Assembly (NCBI RefSeq): GCF_905475395.1
Contig: NC_058342.1
Span: 2,927,001-2,991,000 of the forward strand
DNA length: 64,000 bases
Direction: 5' to 3'
Source of the DNA: Chrysoperla carnea
Taxonomy: Eukaryota > Arthropoda > Insecta > Neuroptera > Chrysopidae
The notes under the pieces are model-generated. The model was given only the letters and a program-made list of their open reading frames with translations. It did not search any database and was not told the origin of the DNA. Numbering within the stretch: position 1 is the stretch's first letter; every line of letters begins with the position of its first letter. The position numbers and the translations under genes were made by a program. Positions 1 through 9,450 of this stretch are shown piece by piece.

Positions 1-228
1 CGTACTTCAGCGCCTGGTCACTATTTATAAATATAAGGTATAAAATATATTTACTTAAATAATATTTAATGAATAGGTAATTAAAAAGGAAAAAAAACCG
101 CATAATAACATAGTAATTCACTATAGACTCTGTGTATTATACGATTTTTTTCACTTAATTATCGATTAAATACTACTTAAATAATTTTTTAATACTCCAT
201 ATTTATAAATATTGCACGAAGGTAAGTA
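1..228. mobile_element. Palindromic MITE-like module M1
   Basis: This non-coding module has imperfect terminal inverted repeats. The left end reads GTACTTCAGCGCCTGGTCA then TATTTATAAATATAAGGTAT. The right end is the inverse, TATTTATAAATATTGCACG-AAGGTA. A central hairpin is bounded by AAAACCGCATAATA on the left. Three relatives lie in the next 2.5 kb. No transposase is present, so it would depend on one supplied in trans. The superfamily is not assignable from these ends. Confidence 0.6.
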
Positions 229-315
229 TAGCTCAGCGCTCCATCTTCTGCACCCTCTTTTTCATTAACGATCCATCGTATACAAAAATCTTTCATACAA
301 ACGGTATCTCAGCGA

Positions 316-526
316 TACGTACCTTAGTGCAGGGTCAATATTTATGAATATTGACCCTTTATTAGGTATTTTTTATAAGGTAAAAAAACCGCATGATAGA
401 CATAGTCAATTGTGACTCCCAGTCTATTATGCGGTTTTCTTCCTTAATTATTCATTAAATACTACTTTAAAAATTATATCATACCTTATATTTATAAATA
501 TTTACCCCCCTGCACTAGGGTACGTA
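316..526. mobile_element. Palindromic MITE-like module M2
   Basis: The termini are TACGTACCTTAGTGCAGGG on the left and the inverse CCTGCACTAGGGTACGTA on the right, followed inward by AT-rich TATTTATAAATA blocks. The middle holds a strong hairpin in which ACCGCATGATAGAC pairs with GTCTATTATGCGGT. It has no coding capacity. Its mirror copy is at 2281-2491. Confidence 0.65.
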
Positions 527-614
527 TAGCTGAGATATTGTTTGTCTGAAAGCATTTTTAATACGTTAATCCGTTTTTGAAGTAGAGGGTGCAGAAGATG
601 GAGCACTGACGTAT

Positions 615-832
615 CCGTACCTTAGTGCCAGGCCAATATAAATATATGGTATTAAATAGATTATTTAAGTAGTATTTAATCGATAACTAAGTGAAAAAAT
701 TGTATAACAGACAAGGTAAATCGTGAATCCCAGTCTATTATGCGGTTTTTTACCATAATTATTCGTTAAATACTTCTCAAGTAATTATTTAATACCTTAT
801 ATTTATAAATATTAACCCAGCACTGAAGTACG
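615..832. mobile_element. Palindromic MITE-like module M3
   Basis: The left end CCGTACCTTAGTGCCAGGCC and right end CAGCACTGAAGTACG are inverted relatives. The centre again carries the CAGTCTATTATGCGGTTTTT half of the shared hairpin, but the other half is diverged (GTATAACAGACAAGG). The mirror copy is 1975-2193. Modules M1 to M3 start about 300 bp apart, with spacers of about 90 bp that are related to one another. Confidence 0.62.
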
Positions 833-1457
833 ATAAGCTGAGTGCAACACCTTCTGCGACTTCTATTTCATAAACTGTTTCATCAACATACAAAAAAAGT
901 TTCTAACAAAATTTGCAGAAAATATTATACTTTAAAACTTCTATAATAAATTTTTACACAAAAGAAACGATATATTAACAAAATATCTTGAATATCTAAT
1001 CACATGCACACGTGACCAAATGTGATTTTTGAGACAACATTTGTACTATCAAAATAAAGGTAAGTAAAGACGTGGTTAGAGAAACGTAGATATTATTTTG
1101 ATTATTAAAGAATGAAATTAGGTTTTTTAATGATAATTTCATCCAAGCGCATATAAAAACATTTTATTTGCAATGCTTATCATCAACATTTCCACGGACA
1201 TTTCAACCTAAATCAACATATTCAAGAACATGTAAAATCACTATATATATATATACACATCCACTCACACACACACACACACACATATATGCAAAAAATG
1301 AATTTAATCGGACCGGTAGCTTCGGAGAATATATCCATATATATATATATATACATATATATAAATATATATATTCTCCGAAGCTATCGGTCCGATTAAC
1401 TGATTAACTTCATTTTTCGCATATTTACCTCTTTCGTGGCATAGACGTCCACTTAGA

Positions 1458-1462
<5 letters not shown>

Positions 1463-1552
<90 letters not shown>
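1463..1552. repeat. (AT)n microsatellite at the palindrome core, about 45 units
   Basis: An uninterrupted AT dinucleotide run sits between the two palindrome arms. The equivalent run in the second copy is one unit shorter. Apparent Tyr-Ile reading frames across it are translation artefacts of the repeat. Confidence 0.97.
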
Positions 1553-1554
<2 letters not shown>

Positions 1555-1974
1555 TCCGAAGCTACCGGTCCGATTAAATTCATTTTTTTGCATATATGTG
1601 TGTGTGTGTGTGAGTGGATGTGTATATACATATATAGTGATTTTACATGTTCGTGAATATGTTGATGATTTAGGTTGCAATGTCCGTGGAAATGTTGATG
1701 ATAAGCATTGCAAATAAAATGTTTTTATATGCGCTTGGATGAAATTGTCATTAAAAAACCTAATTTCATTCTTTAATAATCAAAATAATTTCTACGTTTC
1801 TCTAACCACGTCCTTACTTACCTTTATTTTGATAGTACAAATGTTGTCTCAAAAATCACATTTGGTCACGTTTAAAGTATAATATTTTCTGCAAATTTTG
1901 TCAGAAACTTTTTTTTGTATGTTGATGAAACAGTTTATGAAATAGATGTCGCAGATGGTGTTGCACTCAGCTTA

Positions 1975-2193
1975 TCGTACTTCAGTGCTGGGTCAATATT
2001 TATAAATATTAGGTATTAAATAATTACTTGAGTAGTATTTAACGAATAATTATGGTAAAAAACCGCATAATAGACTGGGATTCACGATTTACCTTGTCTG
2101 TTATACAATTTTTTCACTTAGTTATCGATTAAATACTACTTAAATAATCTTTTTAATACCATATATTTATATTGGCCTGGCACTAAGGTACGG
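1975..2193. mobile_element. MITE-like module M3, mirror copy
   Basis: This is the inverse of 615-832 in the right palindrome arm. It starts CGTACTTCAGTGCTGGGTCA and ends GGCCTGGCACTAAGGTACGG. It carries the AAAACCGCATAATAGACTGG hairpin half. One base in its 3' part differs between the two copies of the tandem duplication (T here, A in copy 2). Confidence 0.62.
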
Positions 2194-2280
2194 ATACGTC
2201 AGTGCTCCATCTTCTGTACCCTCTACTTCAAAAACGGATTAACGTATTAAAAATGCTTTCAGGCAAACAATATCTCAGCT

Positions 2281-2491
2281 ATACGTACCCTAGTGCAGGG
2301 GGGTAAATATTTATAAATATAAGGTATGATATAATTTTTAAAGTAATATTTAATGAATAATTAAGGAAGAAAACCGCATAATAGACTGGGAGTCACAATT
2401 GACTATGTCTATCATGCGGTTTTTTTACCTTATAAAAAATACCTAATAAATGGTCAATATTCATAAATATTGACCCTGCACTAAGGTACGT
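2281..2491. mobile_element. MITE-like module M2, mirror copy
   Basis: This is the inverse of 316-526. It begins ATACGTACCCTAGTGCAGGG and ends CCCTGCACTAAGGTACGTAT. It is non-coding, with the same internal ACCGCATAATAGAC / GTCTATCATGCGGT hairpin. Confidence 0.65.
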
Positions 2492-2572
2492 ATCGCTGAG
2501 ATACCGTTTGTATGAAAGATTTTTGTATACGATGGATCGTTAATGAAAAAGAGCTATCGTCCGAGTAACTTC

Positions 2573-2660
2573 ATTTACCTCTTTCGTGACATAGATTTCC
2601 ACTCAGAACGGAATATATATATTCCGTAAAATCGGTTCTTAGTGGACGTCTATGTCACAA
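2573..2660. repeat. Short hairpin beside the palindrome
   Basis: GTGACATAGATTTCCACTCA and its near-inverse TTAGTGGACGTCTATGTCAC flank a self-complementary ATATATAT core at about 2612-2619. The same block, CTCTTTCGTGGCATAGACG, also borders the AT microsatellite near 1430. It therefore appears to be a mobile or conserved end sequence reused at two places in this cluster. Confidence 0.55.
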
Positions 2661-3830
2661 AAACGTGCGTCATCTACGCCATCGAAGCCCGGGGATGTTC
2701 CATCACTGCCTGTGTTAATTACCGAAACAACTCCGCTAGTTCCATCATAGGAGCGAGCGTAGGCGAAATTCTGATTCCTCCTGCTGAGCCATGAAACACT
2801 CGTTTGGAAGAGCTAAAACAACACTTTTGAAATTCTCTATTAAAAACCGATTTTGACCTTTCTAAGCGCCAATGTCTCAAGTACCACAAAACGGTTGCCG
2901 AAGCACAAGACCTTGCGACAGTTAGATCGTCGACAAACTTCTTACAAGCACAAGTAGTCTACTTCAAATCGATATTTCAGTCTATGCTGCAATGTGCACC
3001 GCTTCTCCTGTCCCCAAGTCTACTACTGAGGCACTTGAGGTGCAAACACTTAAGCGCGTAGAGCAACTTGACTTGAAGTTGACCACCCTTCGACAACGTA
3101 TCCAGTGTGTACTAGAATACCAGGAATCTGGCTTAACCTTCAACCGAATAAGCGAGCATTCGCGCGTGGCATCAGGTACCAACATCACACACTGTTCAAG
3201 GATATCCTGCTCACTATCAAACAGTGAAACAATGAAAAGATACGTGCACTAGTTCTCGGCAAGGTAAAGCGAGCTAAGCGAGAGAAGTGTCTTCGAGAGA
3301 AGCCCCTTCTCTCGTAGAGAAATCATCTTCAATTGGATGGCCACTGGCATGATTTGTATGCAATGTTGACTCGTGTTGATAGAAATATAAGACCTATCAA
3401 ACTATTCGAAAGGTTCTGCAACGCGCGCTTAGCAGAACAAGCGGTTCTAGTGTCTGTTTTCGCGGCTGAAGTATCTCTGCTTTCAAAGAATAACCATTCG
3501 GCATGTATACTGTGCCCAACTTTTGGTGGAATCGTTTGACTTCTACACACACACACACACATCTTGCTAGGCACTTTACCTCATATATTCTTGGATAGGG
3601 GGTCTTTCTCACGTGGTCAGCGAAAGAACGAACAGTTTTGATTCCCAAGAAAGGCGACCTTTCAATTCTGAGTAATTATCGCACGATTACATTCGTAATA
3701 CCGTGTTTAAATCGTTCACCTCCATTCTCAATGAACGCATACTCACAACCATTCAACGAGTTTGGCAGATGAGATATGAGCATCGCGGCTCCAAACGTGG
3801 TATATCAGATTGCAATGGCAATCTTCAGGT
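2652..3830 (+). pseudogene. Degraded non-LTR retrotransposon, ORF1-like part and RT fragment
   Basis: The segment is fairly G+C-rich compared with its surroundings and shows scraps of coding sequence in shifting frames. It opens with a 32-codon reading frame from ATG 2652 to TAG 2748. Further on come Lys/Arg-rich pieces such as GKVKRAKREKCLREK (about 3258-3303). The clearest part is about 3625-3775, which reads VLIPKKGDLS then LSNYRTI and SILNERIL. This is the usual fingers region of a non-LTR reverse transcriptase (the IPKKGD...NYR motif). No catalytic ADD box survives. A (CA)n tract interrupts it near 3543. Clade unknown. Confidence 0.6.
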
Positions 3831-4189
3831 TGACAGATGTATCTGGACACCTGTAGTGTACTGGTGTTTACTTTTAATCAAGTATACGATGTTTATTCTC
3901 TCGAAGTCTGTCGATAATAATTGACTATTTTAACATGAAATATACAGCGTAAACGAAATATTGATAAATATCTTGTCTAGCAAAATTTATTTAAAGAGAA
4001 TTGAAAAAAATACATTCGAACAAGTACTCGAATCTGGACTTCTTGGATTCATGCAAAGCGACCTTCCAATTGTGCCATTCGAGCTCTAGACACAGAGTGC
4101 ATTTTTGTATACTATTTCGAAACAAACTCCTTGCAACTTATTACTTAGTATTTTCAATAATTAATTTCTATATCATTGTCATTTATATG

Positions 4190-4900
4190 GAGCTTTTGTA
4201 ACTTGAGTAGTCGCCGCCCAGTATCACCTAGTCGTCAGCATATAAGAGCATTGGTATTAGAGCCATCAATATTATATTTCCAGGACCCGATTAAATGGAA
4301 GAAGTTTTCAGCTTTGCTTATAAAGGCAGAAAATAACCATGGAGTCATTGGTAACGGCAATACACCTTTGGTAACATAGAATTCTTTACTAAACACACCC
4401 TTGCTTTTTATCTTAAAACATGAATCCATAACTTTGCATGGCTTATGGATCGAAAGCTCGTTTAAAATCAATAAATATGACATACAGTCGTCTATCTGGG
4501 AGGCAAAATTGGACGCGAATATTAAAAGCAAGAACATATACGTTATGGGGCGTTTAGACAATCCCTGCTCAGCCTAAAAGATTATATGACGTAGTTCACA
4601 GCTTTGAAGTAGTGCTTCATGAGATAATTCCTCTATAATTTTAAGGTGCATTTATATCCCCCTTTTATGCATCATATCGCCAATAATCTTCAGCCGTTGT
4701 TTCGATAACTTTTCCTGCTATAGTATTCTATTAAACGGGGTTTTTTGGTAGAGTTACCAGTTTTTACGAGCATTTTTAAGAAATTCGCTCAATATCCCAT
4801 CCAACTCGAGGGCTTTATAGCTCTGAGCTCTTGTAAGCTCAATATCGCTTAGCGCTTGTAAGATCAAGTATCTCTTGAAAAGAAGTATCTATGTCTCAAT
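4190..4900 (-). pseudogene. Degraded non-LTR reverse transcriptase, opposite orientation
   Basis: Read on the minus strand from about 4830 downwards, the pieces resemble a non-LTR RT palm region in several frames. A first part reads ALELDGILSEFLKN (compare the usual GLDGIPxEFLK block). Then come FNRIL-QEKLSKQ and a longer frame (4235-4561) that includes LLLIFASNFASQIDDCMSYL and FYVTKGVLPLPMTPWLFSAF, where functional RTs have GVLQGDPLSPLLF. The GDP turn is lost and many stops are present, so it is inactive. The DNA between this and the plus-strand fragment upstream (about 3830-4190) shows no clear domain. Confidence 0.55.
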
Positions 4901-5364
4901 AAATGCGCATGTTTTACATTGATCAAACAGACGCCAATTTACAAAAAGTTGATACCACAGGTTTTAGAATAAAAATTCCCGCACTTCGCTTGAAAGATGG
5001 TGTTTGTGCCCATGACTACGAAAATTGTTAAGAGAAGAATTTGGCATGTGAAATGTAACGTATTTCATTAAAAATTAGTGTTGCCGTCTCTAAGTAATGA
5101 CCACTAATTTTCTTGATTAATGATTAAACAAGAAAATTATCATTGATTTGTAATACAATACATAGGTCAGTATAGAATTTTTGTGTTAAATGAAAACAAA
5201 GATAGTGTTCACATACATAGACTCAATGTCATGTAATAAAACAAGTGAAACCAAACAATTGCCTTTGTTAATTATGGAAATACCATGTTGACTACTCTGT
5301 CACATTACACACACATACATGCCACACACATATAACTTGTATTCCTATGTACTACATACTATAC
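4901..5364. other. Non-coding AT-rich DNA
   Basis: I see no domain, splice pattern or sizeable repeat. A short CA-rich stretch at 5290-5330 (ACACACACATACATGCCACA) precedes the dispersed repeat at 5365. The same stretch occurs in copy 2 at 23233-23696. Confidence 0.5.
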
Positions 5365-5795
5365 AATTTGCGCTCTCACGGGTAAATAGTGATATTTACG
5401 AAAAAATTTATCAAAAATTGTTTATGTTTTTATAAGGAACATTTTTACATTTAAACTTTTGTTCTATCTCTAACGGTTTACAAATGGTTTCTACGGACCT
5501 AAGACCCAATTGACCTATGTTGCTCATTTACGAACTCAACCTCACGTTTTACGTCCTAAGCATTTTACAAAAATTTCAACTTGATATCTCTTTTCGTTCT
5601 TGAGTAATCGTGATTGCAGACAGACAGTCGACAGAGAGACAGACAACCGGCAATAGACTAATTATGGGATTTTATGAACGAACACCTATACCAAAATTTT
5701 GTTCATAGTATCAATATATTCAAGCGTTACAAACTTGGGACTTAACTGAGTATACTTTAGTATATTTCATATACATGGTATCATAATGCTTTTCT
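5365..5795 (+). repeat. Dispersed repeat R1 with GACA-rich middle
   Basis: It starts TTGCGCTCTCACGGGTAAAT, passes through TTCTATCTCTAACGGTTTAC and a GACAGACAGTCGACAGAGAG tract, and ends at AAGCGTTACAAACTTGGGAC plus an ATATAC-rich tail. The same order of blocks occurs at 62645-63015, and the first part recurs in both orientations at 17331-17990. It has no protein coding. It looks like a non-autonomous element or the 3' tail of one; family not identified. Confidence 0.75.
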
Positions 5796-6639
5796 TGTTA
5801 GGGCGATCTTGTACCAGAAAAATTATTTTTAAATTAAACTTATTTATGTGAATATTTGTATACGATTACATAACTGGTTTTTCAACGCGTTTCAATGAGT
5901 AAAGATATATTTATTTGAGTAAAGATGATTGATTTCTTAATTCTGGTGGGAATTCTCGATACATCGGTCTTATATTCATTCAGCTTTTTTTTCTTTTTAC
6001 TAAGTGTGTTCTCAGCTCAAACCATTCTTATTACATAAAATTATTTTATTAAACTTTTTTTTATTGCTTTCAATTGTTTGATACACCACACATACATTAA
6101 GTTGAACTCTCCTTTATTCTTCAATAGTTTCTTTTTCTTTATATTTGTGTCTTTGTTTACTTTTTTTATCTTTTTTTATTTTTGTTTGTTGAATACGAAG
6201 CAAGTAAACTGTTTAGTGTTTATATTTGTTCATAATTTTACTTAACATTTTTTGCATAACTTTAAAGTTGTTCTTTTAACACGCTTTCATTAACTTGGCT
6301 TGCTTGCTGCTAATTTTGTAATAAAATCTCAACAGTTAATTTTCATCTTCTGCTTGTTTATCATTTAATGTCTGTTTATTCCAGCATCACGCAATTGGAT
6401 GACTTTTAATTTACTTTTTGGTGTTTAGAAATTTATGAAAATAACCTACGTTCAATTTAAAAGTGTTATAGGCTGCAGTAATAACAATAAAACAACATTT
6501 ACTAAAAATCAAGACCCATCCCGACATCTTAACATCGACACTACACCCAATGCAAAACAAGCTCTGTGATCGAATGTTGAAAACAATATTAACTTCTTAA
6601 ACAGGAAGAACAACTGTCAAGAGAGCAGGAGAATCCAAG
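5796..6639. other. T-rich non-coding DNA
   Basis: This is long AT-rich DNA with several T-runs on the plus strand. I found no coding signature. It is repeated in copy 2 at 24128-24971. Confidence 0.5.
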
Positions 6640-6860
6640 AGGACAATCCAAGTTTTGGATATGGGCGGTGATAGTTTATAAGAATGGAATTCCTCTGAAA
6701 TGGAATACCCGAGCAAGAATCTAAGGATGGAATTCCTCTGCAATGGAATATCACAACGAGAACGCCGGGCCCGTGACTTTCATTGGCAATATAAGCCGTT
6801 ACTATTTTTCTCTAGCCCGAGATCTCTGAGAGAAATCTTTGGATATCATACTTAAATAGC
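6640..6860. other. Short G+C-richer block with a direct repeat, possibly an LTR remnant
   Basis: Two copies of ATGGAATTCCTCTG-AATGGAAT start near 6684 and 6727. They are followed by GAACGCCGGGCCCGTGACTT and a TATAAGCC element near 6791. The compositional contrast with flanking DNA and the TATA-like site suggest a piece of LTR or leader, but I could not find a partner LTR, TG...CA ends or a target duplication. Copy 2 is at 24972-25192. Confidence 0.25.
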
Positions 6861-7878
6861 ATTGAAATTAAAAACACAAATGATACTTATTATATTTAAG
6901 ATTTCTACAATACATGTATGCTTTTATGGGGTTATTATGTGTGTGACACTTCAATACACTCATTTTAAACAATATTTATCTAACCTACAAAATATGAACA
7001 ACACTGTCTGCGATATAAAGGAAATAAAAAAATACTTTTGTCAAGAAGATTGATAAATAAAAACTACAAATGGAAACAAAAACAAAACAGAAACTTATTT
7101 TTGAATTGATAAGCCAATATTCAATTTATCCCCACATTAAATTTCGCAATAAAGAAAATGTTTGACCTATTTAATTAACTTTCAGGATCGTTGGCCGTAT
7201 ACATTAATTTAAAAGGTTTGGCGAACTTCGAATTCAAAAACCATTGAGGGTAATTTGAATGAACTATGTAACCTGAATTTTATTGAACGTGTGTTCATTT
7301 TTTTTTTTTTACAGACAACGGGTATGGCAATTTTCAAAATATTGTATACATAAAAAATTAGTTTTTTTAAAGACAATTAAAGAACTAATATCAAAGAAAG
7401 TTGATAGTTAGAGACGTGGAACATTGATGCTCTTGAAATTTCCTGTCTTATGCTGATTTTTATTATCGAACACATGGAATAATGTTAAAATAAAATGAAT
7501 GTTTCCGTCAACATGATATGCCGACTCTATGAAATAGAACACGTCTGCCTTGAACGATGTCCGCGATGAAAGATTCGCTTCCCTTGATTACATTGGAGAA
7601 GCTACGTATGACAGAAAATATATACCGATAGTTTCCTGTGAGTGCGTCCAAATTATGATCCTATTTTTGAACTTAATTTAATTACGAGTTGCCTGACAAA
7701 TCTTTCCAGTTCTGACATATTCCTTAACGAAATTCTAACAATAGAAGGTTTTATAAATGAGTCCGTATGATTAAATTACCGCGTTGTCATCGTCAAACGT
7801 CGAATAATGAAGGTATTCCATAACGTATTGAATTAGAGGTTCTGTTAACAGAATCCGTTTTTTCAATTAGGTAAAATC
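6861..7878. other. Non-coding interval before the non-LTR element
   Basis: No recognisable domain is present. A T12 run followed by ACAG at about 7300-7315 resembles a splice acceptor but has no coding sequence after it. The last few hundred bases may be the 5' leader of the downstream retrotransposon. Copy 2 is 25193-26210. Confidence 0.4.
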
Positions 7879-8549
7879 ATGAGTAATTGCGGGAAAACGA
7901 TGAAAAGTTAGATGAAATTTTCCAGCTGTTGAAAGCTGTATCATTAGATGTGCAACAAATTAAGGATGAGCAACAAGAAATCCGACGTGAAATGAAAGAA
8001 TTGAAAGATGAAAACAACAAATAGAAGCATGAAAACGAATTATTAAAATTAGAAAATGAAAAAATTAAGAAAAATATAGCAACTCTAAACGTGAAAACCG
8101 AACAATTGGATAAAGAAAAAAGAAAGAAAAATGTGGTGGTTACAGGTTTGGAAGTAGTAAAAGAAAATGAAAATAAATTGAAAGAAGTGATGCGGGACTT
8201 TATCAAAGAAAACTTACAAATTGAAACTGCAATCACGTCGGCAAATCGATTAGGGAAAGAAACATATCTGGTTTCGTTCGAAAATATAGAAGAAAAATGG
8301 AAAGTTATGGAACAAAAAGGCAAATTAAGAGGCCTAAAAGATCAGAGAGTATATATAAATAATGACCAGACAACTAGGGAAAGGGAAATTCAAAAGTGCA
8401 TAAGGGGCGTAGCTGCACAAGAAGGACATAAGGGTAACCAGGTGAAAATCGGGTATCAAAAATTAAAAATCGGCGATGAAGAATGGAAATGGAGTAACGA
8501 AAATGATCGATTAGAAAAACAAACAAGAAGCCGTGATGGAAAAAAGTAA
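7879..8549 (+). pseudogene. Non-LTR retrotransposon ORF1 protein (coiled coil plus RRM-like), broken
   Basis: ORF1 proteins of L1-like elements bind the element RNA and act as nucleic-acid chaperones. The first ATG is at 7879, but it is out of frame with what follows, so a frameshift lies near 7891. From 7893 a Glu/Lys-rich heptad-like coiled coil runs in frame, interrupted by a TAG at 8022-8024. It continues into KKNVVVTGLEV (about 8125), the usual first strand of the ORF1 RRM, and a C-terminal part with ERDEIQ-like basic residues, to the stop at 8547. Only 6 bp separate it from the endonuclease frame. The order ORF1 then EN-RT is standard for such elements. Confidence 0.7.
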
Positions 8550-8555
8550 AAGAAT

Positions 8556-9450
8556 ATGAACGGTAGAGGTACAACGAAATTGGCTATGAAGATGGATATG
8601 AATTTGAAAAGTTGTGAAAATGAAAATCAGAAAAAGGAAGGAATAATAAAACGGCAGTATAAGAAACTTTCGGAACCAGAAATGAAAATTGCTACCTGGA
8701 ACGTGAGAAGTATATATGAAGAGGAAGCACTAAGGAATTTGACTGAAATAATGGTAAAGTACAAAATAGAGGTGGTTGCGTTACAGGAAACAAAACTCTT
8801 AGGAAAAGATATTGTGAAAATCGGGAAGCATACTCTGTTTAAAAGCGGAGGGGAAATAGGATGTTAGGAACGGGTTTCATCCTGAATGAAGTAGCAGGGA
8901 AGACAGTAGTAGATTTCGAAGCTTACTCAGATAGAATGTGTCGAATACGATTGAGAGGGAAAATTTAGGAAAATATCGATTGTCAATATCCATGCACCAT
9001 CTGAAGAAAAAGAAATTGAATTGAAACAAACCTTTTATGAAGATCTTCAAAGTGTAGTGAATAGTTTGCCGAGATACGATATCAAAATTATAATAGGAGA
9101 TTACAATGCGAAAATTGGGAGGGAAGAAATATATAAAAATGTAACAGGGGCCAAAAGTAAGCACGAATATAGCAACGAAAATGGAAGCTGCATTATTGAG
9201 TTTGCAAGAGAAAATAGGATGAAAATAATAAGCACCCATTTCGACCACAAGAATATTCACAAGACAACCTGGATTTCACCAAGTGGGAATGCTTCCAAGC
9301 AAATAGGCCATATGCTAATTGAGGAGAGAGACATGAGATCAGTAACAGGTGTGAGAAGCTACAGAGGAGCAGCTAGTAACTCCGACCACTTTCTGGTTAT
9401 TGCGAAAGTAAAACAAAATTTACCTAAAAAACAGGGAGGTAAGGAGGTGA
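8556..9450 (+). pseudogene. Apurinic-type endonuclease domain of the non-LTR element, frameshifted
   Basis: This domain would nick target DNA to prime reverse transcription. It begins at ATG 8556, with the conserved start MKIATWNVRSI at 8692 and VVALQETKLL further on. The frame breaks near 8865 and again near 8968, resuming with ISIVNIHAPSEEKE, then IIIGDYNAKIG and TTWISPSGNASKQIGHMLI and finally SDHFLVIAKVK. In functional relatives the penultimate block usually has Asp-His (QIDH). Here the Asp is Gly, which would remove a catalytic residue. The asparagine and glutamate motifs and the terminal SDH are present. Resembles RTE/Jockey-type EN. Confidence 0.8.

Larger units (their letters stand above)
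262..2551. repeat. 2.3 kb near-perfect palindrome centred on an AT microsatellite
   Basis: The left arm (262 to about 1320) reads on the opposite strand as the right arm (about 1553-2551). TTTTTCATTAACGATCC at the left edge matches GGATCGTTAATGAAAAA at the right edge. The arms contain MITE modules M2 and M3, their spacers, a (CA)n/(GT)n tract, and a block reading CGAAGCTACCGGTCCGATTAA. The left arm has about 74 bp (937-1010) absent from the right arm. The core holds an unpaired segment (about 1330-1460) and (AT)45. The arms should form a cruciform or fold back. Confidence 0.85.

Noticed and set aside
315..860. Regular repeats and spacers at about 300 bp considered as a CRISPR array
   Set aside because: Repeats are long, palindromic and diverged, spacers are related to each other, and the DNA is eukaryotic.
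1168..1713. Open frames on both strands reading through the AT and CA repeats (Tyr-Ile and Thr-His runs)
   Set aside because: Translation of microsatellites; identical artefacts occur at 19502-20045 and 40357-40711.
6862..7053. 63-codon plus-strand frame
   Set aside because: Composition matches chance translation of AT-rich DNA, with no domain. The same applies to 11675-11887, 34187-34435, 16007-16195 and 16548-16826.
7877..8323. 148-codon minus-strand frame rich in Ser, Phe and Thr
   Set aside because: Antisense of the Lys/Glu/Asn-rich ORF1 coiled coil. The same holds for minus frames at 8877-9260, 9451-9936 and their duplicates.
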